The position numbers and the translations under genes were made by a program. Shown here piece after piece: positions 24,939 to 33,457 of a DNA stretch of 64,000 nucleotides. Under the pieces are notes generated by a model. The model worked only from the letters and a program-made list of their open reading frames with translations. It was not told the origin of the DNA and did not search any database. The stretch is from Glycomyces tenuis DSM 44171 (GTDB lineage: Bacteria; Actinomycetota; Actinomycetes; Mycobacteriales; Micromonosporaceae): assembly GCF_000427885.1 (NCBI RefSeq), contig NZ_ATYW01000001.1:240699-304698 (forward strand), read 5' to 3'. Within the stretch, counting starts at the first letter, position 1. Each line of letters opens with the position of its first letter.

Positions 24939-26111
24939 TCAGGACTCGGGGCCGGGCTTGCGCTGCTCGAAGGGCGCGTCGCTGAGGAGCATCTGGATCT
25001 CCGAGGGCTCGATCGACTGCGCCTCGGCCTGCTGGTCGGGGAAGGCGCCGTTGCGCACGTCCATGACCGACTGGTAGCTGTTGACGCGCATGCGCGGGAT
25101 GCAGTGCGGGTGGTTGTCGACGATCCAGCGGATCATGTGCTCGCGCACCTCGCACCGCAGGGACCACTGGTGGGAGGGGTTGGAGGCGGAGATGGTCATG
25201 CGCAGCCGCATGTAGGGGCCGGTGGCGTCGTTGACCTCCATGTTGCAGCTGCGACCGTCCCACAGCGGGTTGACCGTCAGGTACCGGCGGAGCTCGGCGC
25301 GGGCCTCGTCGACCGGCAGCCGCCAGTCGGCGTCGAGCAGGATCGTGCCGAGCACGGCGGGGTCGTTGCGGGTCCAGTTGACGTAGGCGTGCGTCTTGAA
25401 ATAGGAGGTGGGCAGCACGAGCCGCCGCTCGTCCCAGATCCGGACCACCACATAGGAGAGTGTGATCTCCTCGATGCGCCCCCACTCGCCCTCGATGACG
25501 ACGACGTCCTCGAGCCGGAGGGCGTCGCCGAACGCCAGCTGCATCCCCGCGAAGAGGTTCTGGAGCATCGTCTGCGCGGCCAGCGCCGCGATCACGCCCG
25601 CCACGCCGGCCGCCCCGAGCAGCGAGGTGCCGACGACCCGCAGCGAGGGGATGTTGAACAGGATGATCCCGACCGCCACCATCCACACCCCGGCCGAGAC
25701 CAGGCGGTAGGTGACGATGGCCTGGGTGCGGCGGCGGCGCCCGCCGACGTCGTGCTCGTTGAGCGAGCCCCACCGCTCCTGGAGCGGCTCCTTGGCGATG
25801 CTGAGCAGGTTGGAGATCAGCCACGCGCCGGAGATGACGGTGCCGAACAGCAGGGTCCGGCTGAGGTTGATGTTCCACCCGCCGTCCCAGTCGTCGGCGG
25901 GGACGTCGCTCTGGACGAACAGCAGGATCTGCACGCCGCCGGTCGCGGCCATGAGCTGCGCGGGCCTGAGCGCCTTGTGCATGAGGCGCGAGGCCCGCTC
26001 GGAGGCGTGGCGCAGCAGCAGCCACTTGATCAGCAGTCGCGCCAGGCTCACAGCGAGGGCGGACAGGATCGCCACCGCCACGATGACGACCCAGGGGTCG
26101 AGATTCGGCAT
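24939..26111 (-). CDS. MscS-family mechanosensitive ion channel
   Basis: 390 residues from the ATG at 26111. Several N-terminal TM segments precede the MscS core: LGAAGVAGVIAALAAQTMLQN (pore helix region), FAGMQLAFGDALRLEDVVVI, then the beta domain GEWGRIEEITLSYVVVRIWDER and PTSYF. The C-terminal alpha/beta domain is present and ends in a charged tail. It gates under membrane tension to release solutes. The start has no strong ribosome binding site but has TATAGC about 15 bases upstream, so a very short leader is possible. Confidence 0.92.
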   Translation of the reverse strand: MPNLDPWVVIVAVAILSALAVSLARLLIKWLLLRHASERASRLMHKALRPAQLMAATGGVQILLFVQSDVPADDWDGGWNINLSRTLLFGTVISGAWLISNLLSIAKEPLQERWGSLNEHDVGGRRRRTQAIVTYRLVSAGVWMVAVGIILFNIPSLRVVGTSLLGAAGVAGVIAALAAQTMLQNLFAGMQLAFGDALRLEDVVVIEGEWGRIEEITLSYVVVRIWDERRLVLPTSYFKTHAYVNWTRNDPAVLGTILLDADWRLPVDEARAELRRYLTVNPLWDGRSCNMEVNDATGPYMRLRMTISASNPSHQWSLRCEVREHMIRWIVDNHPHCIPRMRVNSYQSVMDVRNGAFPDQQAEAQSIEPSEIQMLLSDAPFEQRKPGPES

Positions 26112-26231
26112 GGGTCTCAGGCTATAGGCAAAGACGAGTGACGCGCGTGTCACGGCCCGTCGGCACGGCGGCGGCCGCGCTCCGCAGAGCGGGAGCACGG
26201 CCGTCCGTCGAGCAGCGCTATTCGTTTGTCA

Positions 26232-26247
26232 AGGGGCCCTTACCCCT
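26232..26247 (-). terminator. Short hairpin 3' of the TM-helix gene
   Basis: AGGGG (26232-26236) pairs with CCCCT (26243-26247) around a 6-base loop, four bases past the stop of the 26252-27067 gene. It is short, so termination strength is uncertain. Confidence 0.35.
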
Positions 26248-26251
26248 CTGG

Positions 26252-27067
26252 TCACGGCTGGTCGCCGCGCGGGCGGTCCATGCCGGGCTCGGAAGCGTGC
26301 GGCACCTCCGTGGCGCGCGGCTCCTCGGTCTGGATGTCGGCGTCGCTGCCGTACCGCTCCGAGGTGTAGCTGCGCCCCATCGGGTCCGTCGACGACTGCT
26401 GCCTGTTGCTCTTCATCCGCGCGGTCTCGGTCTCGGCGGTGTTCAGCATCCGCTCCCAGCGCGTGCGCATCGGCCCGATGAGGCCGCCGCCGACACCGAC
26501 GATGACGATGCCGGCCACCGCGGCGAACACCGTCCACATGAGCGGCTCGGTGACGCTGTCGGCGATGCCGGCCTGGCTGGTGGCGGCCACGACGCCGATG
26601 AAGATGATCGCGACCTGCACGATCCGCGCCAGCGTCTGACCGTAGCTGGTCTCCGAGAGCATCCCGGCGACCATGCCGTGGACGGCGTTGGCGATCGCGA
26701 AGGCCACCACGACGAGCAGGATCCCGACGAACAGCTGCGGCAGCCAGCTGACGAGCTGCGTCAGCATGCTCGAGACGGGGTTGGGCCCGAACGCGGCGAA
26801 TGCCAGCTGCAAGGTGAACAACAGCAGCATGTAGTAGACGAGCTTGCCGAAGACCTCGCTCAACTCGAACCGGCCCGTGAACCGGCGGAGACCGGATTTC
26901 TCGCCGACCCGGTCCAGGCCGACCTTCCCGAGCAGCTTGCCGACCAGCCTGCCGAGCCATTTGGCGACGAACCAGCCGATCACGAGAATCAGCAGGAAGG
27001 CGATCAGCTTCGGCACGAACTGCACGACGGTGTCGAGGGCGTTCTCAAGGCTCTGCATGATGTCCAT
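26252..27067 (-). CDS. Conserved TM-helix (CmpX/MscS-related) membrane protein
   Basis: 271 residues. It carries the repeated TM-helix element of this family: LIAFLLILVIGWFVAKWLGRLVGKLL, LPQLFVGILLVVVAFAIANAVHGMV, ARIVQVAIIFIGVVAATSQAGI, with about five membrane spans in total. The C-terminal 70 residues are hydrophilic and cytosolic (RYGSDADIQTEEP). Related proteins combine with or resemble mechanosensitive channels. It lies just upstream of the MscS gene on the same strand, which may mean a shared osmotic role. Confidence 0.85.
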   Translation of the reverse strand: MDIMQSLENALDTVVQFVPKLIAFLLILVIGWFVAKWLGRLVGKLLGKVGLDRVGEKSGLRRFTGRFELSEVFGKLVYYMLLLFTLQLAFAAFGPNPVSSMLTQLVSWLPQLFVGILLVVVAFAIANAVHGMVAGMLSETSYGQTLARIVQVAIIFIGVVAATSQAGIADSVTEPLMWTVFAAVAGIVIVGVGGGLIGPMRTRWERMLNTAETETARMKSNRQQSSTDPMGRSYTSERYGSDADIQTEEPRATEVPHASEPGMDRPRGDQP

Positions 27068-27200
27068 GTCCGCAGACTAAGACAGAAATTCGCGCCATTC
27101 CGGCTATTGGAGCAATAGAGCCGCACTGGGCGGGCGAAACACGCGCGAGAGGAATGACAATTGTGTAAGCATCCGCCTATGTGGGCGTTTGCACCAGTGC

Positions 27201-27776
27201 TCACGTGGGCCAGGTGCGCCACTTCTGCCACGATTTCGACGGCGTCGGGCCTCGCTGCCCCTGATAGCGCGAGGCGATGCTCTCCGAGCCGTAGGGGTGC
27301 TCGGCGGGCGAGGAGAGTCGGAAGACGCACAGCTGCCCGATCTTCATTCCCGGCCACAGTGTGATCGGCAGGTTCGCGACGTTCGACAGTTCCAGAGTGA
27401 CGTGTCCGGAGAAGCCGGGGTCGATGAACCCGGCCGTCGAGTGCGTCAGCAGGCCCAGCCGCCCCAGGCTCGACTTGCCCTCCAGGCGCGCGGCCAGGTC
27501 GTCGGGGAGGGTGACGACCTCCAGCGTCGAGGCGAGGACGAACTCGCCGGGGTGGAGCACGAACGGCTCGTCGCCCGCGACGTCGACCGGCTCGGTCAGC
27601 TCGTCCTGCCGCTTCGAGGGGTCGATGTGGGTGTACTTCTGGTTGTTGAAGACCCGGAACCGCCGGTCCAGGCGCACGTCGACGCTGGACGGCTGGACGA
27701 GCTCGGGCTCGTACGGGTCCAGCCCCAGCCTTCCGTTCTTGACGGCGTCGACGATGTCTCGGTCGCTCAGAAGCAT
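27201..27776 (-). CDS. dcd: dCTP deaminase
   Basis: 191 residues, the normal length. Family motifs: [70 protein letters not shown] and the C-terminal [15 protein letters not shown]. It supplies dUMP precursor by deaminating dCTP; some actinobacterial homologues also hydrolyse dUTP, which cannot be decided here. It is isolated between the channel gene and the GT-C gene. Confidence 0.97.
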   Translation of the reverse strand: MLLSDRDIVDAVKNGRLGLDPYEPELVQPSSVDVRLDRRFRVFNNQKYTHIDPSKRQDELTEPVDVAGDEPFVLHPGEFVLASTLEVVTLPDDLAARLEGKSSLGRLGLLTHSTAGFIDPGFSGHVTLELSNVANLPITLWPGMKIGQLCVFRLSSPAEHPYGSESIASRYQGQRGPTPSKSWQKWRTWPT

Positions 27777-27823
27777 GGCAAAAGGCTAACGCGCCCGCCC
27801 GTCCCGGGCCCAACCGCCGTTGA

Positions 27824-29962
27824 CTACCGCGTTTCGGGCGGGATGGCGTAGGCGATGGTGCCGAGCGTGCTCATGTCCCACGAGCCGGGCACGAGGGTCG
27901 CGCACTCGTCGAGGTCCTCGGCGCACACGATCGCGTCGACGTCCGCGACCTCGGCGGGAGCGCGGCCGGGCACGATCGACTGGAGCGCCACCAGCTCGGT
28001 GCCCTCGGGCAGGAGCACCCACCACGGGTACTCCCACGAGTCGTTGCCCTGGACGATGCCGACGGTCTCGGCGCCGGAGGCGGCGATGGCCGCGGCCGCC
28101 TCCTCGTACTGCGGGAGCCATTCGAGGCGGCGGACGAAGCGCTCTTCGTGGTCGTTCAGGGCGAATACGGACCACGCGCCGGTCAGGCGCCGCGGGTAAC
28201 CGTATGCCACGGTCAGGAGCCCGGCCAGGGAGGCGATGACGGCGAGGGTCCCGAGCAGGCCCCACGCGACGGCCTTGCGCCGCCGCTCGATCAGGCGGCG
28301 CCCGAGTGACACGGCGAGGATCCCGGCGACGGGGGCGCCGAGGACGACCAGGAACAGCACGAGCCGGTTGATCCACGGCTGCCAGGCGACCGTGGCGCAC
28401 AGCAGGACGAACGCGGCGGCGAGGGCCCCGGCGTAGGCGCGGCGCAGGCCCGGCCCCTTCCACAGGAACCAGGCCGCCCCGAGGAGCGTGGCGAGGCCGA
28501 TGAGCGGGAAGGCGGCCCGGTCCTCGTCGGGGTACCAGGCGGCGGTGGGGAAGGTCGTGGAGCCGAAGGTGGCGTCCGGGTCGTTGACGTCGACGCCGAT
28601 CAGGCCGGCGAAGGCCCCGATCCCGTCGGCGAGGGCGTCGGCGAGGGGCCTGACCGGCGTGTCGAACGCGGTGTGGGCGATGCGCAGGCCGTTGACGGCG
28701 ATCAGGCGCGGGTCGGCGGTCTGGACGCCGATGGACTCGCGCAGCATCGCCGGACCGAGCGGCGAGCCGAACTCGGCCTGCATCCGCGCCAGGAAGGGGC
28801 CGACGATGAGCAGCGCCAGGGCGAGGACGGCGACGGAGGCGCCGACGGTGCGCAGCCGCGACGGGAGCGGCCGGGCGGCCCCGGCGCGCGAGCAGTGGTC
28901 GAGGTCGTGCCCGCACATGCAGGGACGGCGGCGGCGCCCGTCGCGGACGAGGCGGCCGACGCCCCACAGGAGCAGCAGCGGCGCGGCGGCGAGCAGGCCG
29001 GTGGTCTTGGTGACGGCGATGAGGCCGAGCGCGAGGCCGAGGTAGAGCGCGTCGGTGGGAGGCGCCGCGGTGGCGTGGGCGGGGCGCTCCGAGGAGACCG
29101 GGCCCCGCTCCCCCGGGCGGGTGAATTCGTCGAGGACGACGGTGGCGAGGCAGGCGACCCAGGCGGCGGCGACGAGGTCGACCTGGGTGCTGGAGGCCTG
29201 GAGGAGGACCTCGGGGGTGGTGGCGAGGAGGAAGACGGTGGCGAGCTGCGCCGTGGGGCCGCCGCCGAGCTGGGCGGCGAGGCGCGAGGCGGCCATGGCG
29301 GCGCCGACGGCGGCGAGGAGCTGGACGAGGTTGTAGGCGCCGTCGCCGCCGGTGAGCAGCCGCAGGTGCGTCAGCAGGTACTCCGAGCCGGGGCTGATGT
29401 CGACCTGGCGGTGGATGTCGGTGGCGTAGACGTCGACCGAGGCGTACTGGACCCAGTGCTCGATGCGCGGCAGGTGGTAGGTCTGCGAGTCGAAGTTGTT
29501 GGGGGCCGAGGCGATCGCGAGGACCGTGACGCTGATGAAGAGGATCGCGATGACGCAGGCCGCCGCCCACTGCCGGCCGGGGGCCGCGGCCGCGGCGGAC
29601 TTGGTGCGCCGCCAGGTGCGGCGGGTGGCGCCGCGGCGGCTCTTGATCCCGTCGCGGATCGCCGAGACGGGACCGCCGCTGCGGACGGGGGCGACGTCCT
29701 TGAGGCACCGGACGACGACGGCGGCGACGACGGCGAGGGTGGCGACGATCCAGGAGGCCAGAGCGGCACCGGCGGTGAGGGCGCGGGCCGCGGAGGCGGC
29801 CTCGACGGTGACGATGGCCCACGCGCCGAGCAGGAGTGCGGCGCGCACGATCGCGAGGCGGACCGGGGCGACGACGGCGCCTTCGTTCGGCCGGAGCGCA
29901 TAGGCGAGCGCGGGTAGGAGGACGAGGAGCCACAGCATGAGCAGCACCGCTCCATTGAACAC
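27824..29962 (-). CDS. GT-C type membrane glycosyltransferase-like protein
   Basis: 712 residues from the GTG at 29962; an ATG at 29938 with GGAG 11 bases upstream is an alternative. About 12-13 hydrophobic segments; the first periplasmic loop holds NNFDSQTYHLPRIEHWVQ with the Asp/Glu/His arrangement of family-39/83 GT-C enzymes, which use polyprenyl-phosphate sugars. A cytosolic-looking loop near residue 348 has a Cys/His cluster (CMCGHDLDHC) unusual for the family. The last 110 residues are a soluble extracytoplasmic domain. It is divergent from a GT2 dolichol-phosphate-mannose-synthase-like gene, which could make its donor. Confidence 0.75.
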   Translation of the reverse strand: MFNGAVLLMLWLLVLLPALAYALRPNEGAVVAPVRLAIVRAALLLGAWAIVTVEAASAARALTAGAALASWIVATLAVVAAVVVRCLKDVAPVRSGGPVSAIRDGIKSRRGATRRTWRRTKSAAAAAPGRQWAAACVIAILFISVTVLAIASAPNNFDSQTYHLPRIEHWVQYASVDVYATDIHRQVDISPGSEYLLTHLRLLTGGDGAYNLVQLLAAVGAAMAASRLAAQLGGGPTAQLATVFLLATTPEVLLQASSTQVDLVAAAWVACLATVVLDEFTRPGERGPVSSERPAHATAAPPTDALYLGLALGLIAVTKTTGLLAAAPLLLLWGVGRLVRDGRRRRPCMCGHDLDHCSRAGAARPLPSRLRTVGASVAVLALALLIVGPFLARMQAEFGSPLGPAMLRESIGVQTADPRLIAVNGLRIAHTAFDTPVRPLADALADGIGAFAGLIGVDVNDPDATFGSTTFPTAAWYPDEDRAAFPLIGLATLLGAAWFLWKGPGLRRAYAGALAAAFVLLCATVAWQPWINRLVLFLVVLGAPVAGILAVSLGRRLIERRRKAVAWGLLGTLAVIASLAGLLTVAYGYPRRLTGAWSVFALNDHEERFVRRLEWLPQYEEAAAAIAASGAETVGIVQGNDSWEYPWWVLLPEGTELVALQSIVPGRAPAEVADVDAIVCAEDLDECATLVPGSWDMSTLGTIAYAIPPETR

Positions 29963-30013
29963 GACCGTCCCGGGCTGTCGCGCCGCGGCGGGTTCGCGTT
30001 AAAGTTATGAAAT

Positions 30014-30027
30014 CGTGTTCGAACACG
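30014..30027. promoter_or_regulatory. 14-bp palindrome between divergent glycosyltransferase genes
   Basis: CGTGTTCGAACACG is a perfect palindrome in the 81-base interval between the GT-C and GT2 genes, beside TATGAAAT, a plausible -10. It is not the GAAC-N4-GTTC spacing of an actinobacterial LexA box. Candidate operator of unknown owner. Confidence 0.35.
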
Positions 30028-30043
30028 CGGGGATGGAGCAGCA

Positions 30044-30748
30044 ATGTTGTTGTCGATTCTCGTCCCGGTATTCAATGAGGAACGCCTCGCAGCCGGGACG
30101 ATGAAGGAGCTGCTCGCAGTGGATTTCCCCTGCGAGACCGAGATCGTCGCCGTCGACGACGGCTCGAGGGATCGGTCCTGGGAAGTACTTCAGTCCTTTG
30201 AGGATCAAGCGCGGGTGCGGCTGATCCGCCACGACCGGAACCGCGGCAAGGGCGCGGCCATCCGGACCGCCGCGAAGGAGGCCTCGGGCGACTACGTGGT
30301 CGTGTTCGACGCGGACGGCGAGTACGAGCCGGCGGACCTGCCGAAGCTGCTCACGCCGGTCCTCGACGGCAAGGCCGAGGTGGTCTACGGCTCGCGGTCC
30401 TTCGGCTCCCATTCGGCGTACTCGTTCTGGTACGTGATGGGCAACAAGGGGATCACGCTCGCGGCGAACCTGCTGTTCAACTCCTACATCTCCGATCTGG
30501 AGACCTGCTACAAGCTGATGCCGCGGCGGCTGTACCTGGACCTCCAGGTGCGCTCGGCCGGCTTCGGCATGGAGGCGGAGCTGACCGCCAAGCTGCTGAA
30601 GCGCGGCATCCGCCCCTTCGAGGTCCCGATCTCCTACACCGCTCGCAGCCGCGAGGAGGGCAAGAAGATCACCTGGACCGACGGCGTCCAGGCCCTGTGG
30701 CTCCTCGGCAGGGAGCGCCTGCGCCGGTCCGATGTCAGACGGCGATGA
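30044..30748 (+). CDS. GT2 glycosyltransferase (polyprenyl-phosphate mannose/glucose synthase type)
   Basis: 234 residues with GGAGCAGCA before the ATG. GT-A fold motifs: VPVFNEERLA, IVAVDDGSRD, RNRGKGAAIRTA, and DADGEYEP (DxD). The DPM1-like C-terminal part has LETCYKLMPR and GFGMEAELTAKL. No TM helix is present, so it is a peripheral enzyme loading a sugar onto polyprenyl phosphate. The divergent GT-C protein is the natural user of such a donor. Its 3' end overlaps the convergent vapC by 14 bases. Confidence 0.88.
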   Translation: MLLSILVPVFNEERLAAGTMKELLAVDFPCETEIVAVDDGSRDRSWEVLQSFEDQARVRLIRHDRNRGKGAAIRTAAKEASGDYVVVFDADGEYEPADLPKLLTPVLDGKAEVVYGSRSFGSHSAYSFWYVMGNKGITLAANLLFNSYISDLETCYKLMPRRLYLDLQVRSAGFGMEAELTAKLLKRGIRPFEVPISYTARSREEGKKITWTDGVQALWLLGRERLRRSDVRRR

Positions 30749-31139
30749 CCCGGACCAGCGATTCCAGGCCCCTGAAGTCCTTAGAGTTGCGCGTGTAGAG
30801 CGGTAGGTCGTGCACCGAGGCGATCGCCGCGATCATCAGATCGAGCCTCCGAGGCTTGGGAGAACGCCCCTGTCCGACGGTCAACATGGCAAGCGTGCCA
30901 AAGCGGCTCGCCGCCTCACCGTCGTAGGGCAATGGCTCGAACTCCTGCACGGCGGCGTTGAGCCGCTCGGTGCGGATGGCTCGCTCCGTAGCGGTCGCAG
31001 CCATCGCGACGCCTTGATGCAGCTCGGTCATGGAGATGACGGTGAGCTCGGGAATCTCCGGCAGAGGACCGGCGCCGATCTCCACGAGATCGATATAGGT
31101 GCAGGTGTCCAGCACTCCGCGAGCCTCGCCGTCAACCAC
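30735..31139 (-). CDS. vapC: VapC-type PIN-domain toxin
   Basis: 134 residues from the GTG at 31139, which overlaps the antitoxin stop by 8 bases. PIN acids are visible: Asp in VLDTCTYIDL, Glu in ISMTELHQGV, Asp in RRLDLMIAAIA, Asp in YTRNSKDFRG. The fold is a Mg-dependent endoribonuclease; targets are usually tRNA or rRNA sites. Coupling to the Phd-type antitoxin gene upstream supports a toxin-antitoxin pair. The whole module is on the minus strand directly behind lutC. Confidence 0.9.
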   Translation of the reverse strand: MVDGEARGVLDTCTYIDLVEIGAGPLPEIPELTVISMTELHQGVAMAATATERAIRTERLNAAVQEFEPLPYDGEAASRFGTLAMLTVGQGRSPKPRRLDLMIAAIASVHDLPLYTRNSKDFRGLESLVRVIAV

Positions 31140-31407
31140 GGGGCCTATCCCACGGGTCGTCGTCGCCGAGGCGGTCCTCGCCGAAGAAGGCGTCCGCTTC
31201 CGCACGCATTCTCTCGTAATCGAGCCGGGGGAGCTTGCTGGCCCGCTCAACCAGCTCCGAAGCGGTGAACTTGCGGTGACGACTGTACGGCCGCACTTCT
31301 CCGACCGGCATACCGTTGCGCGTGAGGATGAAGCTCTCACCGCGCTCCAGGGCGTTCATGACCGCAGCGGAGTTGTTTCGCAACTCTCGCTGACTGATGG
31401 TGTTCAT
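31132..31407 (-). CDS. Phd/YefM-type antitoxin
   Basis: 91 residues, ATG at 31407. The N-terminal Phd fold is MNTISQRELRNNSAAVMNAL, then GESFILTRNGMPVGEVRP, a DNA-binding and dimerisation domain. The C-terminal half is charged (YERMRAEADAFFGEDRLGDDD) and would wrap around the PIN toxin. It binds its own promoter in known pairs; a tandem inverted-repeat array sits immediately upstream. Confidence 0.92.
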   Translation of the reverse strand: MNTISQRELRNNSAAVMNALERGESFILTRNGMPVGEVRPYSRHRKFTASELVERASKLPRLDYERMRAEADAFFGEDRLGDDDPWDRPRG

Positions 31408-31416
31408 GTCAGTACT

Positions 31417-31462
31417 GTAGCATCATACGCTACATGTAGCACTATATGCTACGACGAGCTAC
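31417..31462 (-). promoter_or_regulatory. Tandem GTAGC-N7-GCTAC operators of the toxin-antitoxin pair
   Basis: Two inverted repeats, GTAGC-N7-GCTAC, at 31417-31433 and 31436-31452, repeat every 19 bp; a further GCTAC half-site lies at 31458-31462. They begin 10 bases upstream of the antitoxin ATG in an AT-rich island and overlap the 3' end of lutC. This is the expected arrangement for autorepression by the toxin-antitoxin complex. Confidence 0.65.
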
Positions 31463-32078
31463 AAGATTGTCGGTGCGTGAGCGCTGAATCGGCGAGGATG
31501 ACGACGTCGAGGCGGCGGGGGCCGTGGACGCCTTCCACGCGCTGCAGTTCGATGTCGCTCGTGGCCGAGGGGCCCGAGATCCACGTCTGCGGGCCGGTCG
31601 GGTCCAGGCGCGGCAGCGCCTCGGCCAGGTGACCCGTGATCTGGTCCCGCCGCACCACCACCACGTGGTGGTCCGGCACGAGCGTGATCGCCCTTCTCCC
31701 TTGGGCCGCACCGGCGTCGAGCATGATCGTCCCCGAGACCGCCACGGCCGCGGCGCATCCGGTCAGGACCGCGTCCGCGCCGTCCAGGTCCGCGGTCGTC
31801 AGCGCCTCGTCCTCGACGAACTCGGCCTCGCCGAGCCGCCACTCGGCCGGGAGGTCGGCGGGGACGACCACCCTCCTCGCCTCGCCGAGCGCCTCCGGGA
31901 TCGATGCGATCCCGTGGTGCACATACGCCTTGTAGTCCACGAGGCGGTCGATGAGCAGCTCGACCACGTCGACGTCCGCGTCCAGCGAGCGGCGGTACTC
32001 CCGCGGCGGCTCCGGCGCGGGCCCGGCGCCGTCCAGCGCCCTGCGCATCCGCTCCAGGATCTCCTCGCGCGCGTTCAC
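31449..32078 (-). CDS. lutC: Lactate utilisation protein LutC (LUD domain)
   Basis: 209 residues from the GTG at 32078, whose GTGA overlaps the lutB stop. LUD-domain motifs: GLLxx-like YKAYVHHGIASIPEAL, AVLTGCAAAVAVSGTIMLDAG, LVPDHHVVVVRRDQI, WISGPSATSDIELQRVEGVHG. It forms part of the cytosolic/membrane-associated LutABC complex that oxidises L-lactate to pyruvate. It is the last gene of gntR-lutA-lutB-lutC. Its end overlaps the toxin-antitoxin operators. Confidence 0.93.
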   Translation of the reverse strand: MNAREEILERMRRALDGAGPAPEPPREYRRSLDADVDVVELLIDRLVDYKAYVHHGIASIPEALGEARRVVVPADLPAEWRLGEAEFVEDEALTTADLDGADAVLTGCAAAVAVSGTIMLDAGAAQGRRAITLVPDHHVVVVRRDQITGHLAEALPRLDPTGPQTWISGPSATSDIELQRVEGVHGPRRLDVVILADSALTHRQSCSSS

Positions 32079-33457
32079 CGCTCCCGCTCCTTCCACCAGT
32101 CCCGGAAGCTCTCCTTCGGCGGCACCGGCATGTCGCGACTCACCGTCCACTTCGAAGCGGGCCACGGGAGCCTGCGCACGAAGCCGCGCCCGCGCCACGG
32201 CCGCGAGAGGAACCGGGCCGCGGCCAGGGCCGCGCGCCACAGCGCGGGGCGGGCCATCACGGCCTCGGCGGCGCCCATCGCGGCCTTCTCGCCCGCGCCG
32301 TGCGGGCCCTGCTGCCGCAGGTGCACCAGCACCTCGGGGATGTCGATCTTGACCGGGCACACCTCGTAGCACGCCCCGCACAGGCTCGACGCGTACGGCA
32401 GGTCGTCGTGGCGGCCCGGCTCCAGCTGCGGCGCGAGGATCGCGCCGATCGGCCCGGGGTAGACGTGCCCGTAGGCGTGCCCGCCGGTGCGCTCGTACAC
32501 CGGGCACACGTTCAGGCAGGCCGAGCACCTGATGCACGAGAGCGCCTGGCGGCCGACCTCGTCGGCCAGCACCTCGGTGCGGCCGTTGTCCAGGAGGATG
32601 ATGTGGACGTCCTTCGGGCCGTCGCCCTCGGTGGCGCCGGTCCACACCGAGGTGTACGGGTTCATGCGCTCGCCGGTGGAGGACCTGGGCAGCAGCTGCA
32701 TGAAGACCTCGAGGTCCTCGTAGCGCGGCAGCAGCTTCTCGACGCCGACGATGCTGATGAGCGTCTCGGGCATCGTCAGGCACATGCGCCCGTTGCCCTC
32801 CGACTCGACGACCACGAGCGAGCCGGTCTCGGCCACCGCGAAGTTCGCGCCCGAGACGGCGACCTTCGCCGACAGGAAGCGGCGCCGCAGATGCAGGCGC
32901 GCCGCCTCGGCGAGCGCGGCCGGGTCGTCCGTGAGCCCTTTCGGCGCGTCGGCCATGCGGCCCCGGAAGATGTCGCGGATCTCGGTGCGGTTGTAGTGGA
33001 TCGCGGGCACCAGGATGTGGCTCGGCCTGTCGTCGGCGAGCTGCACGATCAGCTCGGCCAGATCGGTCTCCCACGCGCTCAGGCCCTCGGCCGCGAAGTG
33101 CTCGTTGAGCTCGATCTCCTGGGTGGCCATGGACTTGACCTTGACGACCTCCTCGGCACCGGCGTCCCTGGTGATCCGCGCGGCGATCCGGTTGGCCTCG
33201 GCGCCGTCCCGCGCCCAGTGCACGGTGGCGCCCGCGGCGGTCGCGTTGCGCTCGAAGGCGACGGCGAGCTCGGGCATGCGGTGCTGGACGTCGGCCTTGA
33301 TCGCGGCGGCGGTGTCGCGCAGCCGCTCCCAGTCGTCGAGCTCGCCGACGACCTTGGCGCGCTTGCCGCGGATGGTGCCGGTGGCGTGGGCGAGGTTGGA
33401 CCGCAGCTGCGGCATGCCGAGGGCGACCTTGGCGGCTTTAGGAAAGGCGGTGCTCAT
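32075..33457 (-). CDS. lutB: Lactate utilisation iron-sulfur protein LutB
   Basis: 460 residues; the ATG at 33457 overlaps the lutA stop by 4 bases. N-terminal LUD domain (AVSGANFAVAETGSLVVVESEGN) and two ferredoxin-type 4Fe-4S motifs, CIRCSACLNVCPVY and CGACYEVCPVKI. The C-terminal tail has WPASKWTVSRDMP. It relays electrons in LutABC-dependent L-lactate oxidation. Length and motif order are normal. Confidence 0.95.
   Translation of the reverse strand: MSTAFPKAAKVALGMPQLRSNLAHATGTIRGKRAKVVGELDDWERLRDTAAAIKADVQHRMPELAVAFERNATAAGATVHWARDGAEANRIAARITRDAGAEEVVKVKSMATQEIELNEHFAAEGLSAWETDLAELIVQLADDRPSHILVPAIHYNRTEIRDIFRGRMADAPKGLTDDPAALAEAARLHLRRRFLSAKVAVSGANFAVAETGSLVVVESEGNGRMCLTMPETLISIVGVEKLLPRYEDLEVFMQLLPRSSTGERMNPYTSVWTGATEGDGPKDVHIILLDNGRTEVLADEVGRQALSCIRCSACLNVCPVYERTGGHAYGHVYPGPIGAILAPQLEPGRHDDLPYASSLCGACYEVCPVKIDIPEVLVHLRQQGPHGAGEKAAMGAAEAVMARPALWRAALAAARFLSRPWRGRGFVRRLPWPASKWTVSRDMPVPPKESFRDWWKERER

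Noticed and set aside
30014-30027. LexA (SOS) box
   Set aside because: The palindrome is CGTGTTCGAACACG; the actinobacterial SOS box needs GAAC-N4-GTTC, the opposite order of half-sites.
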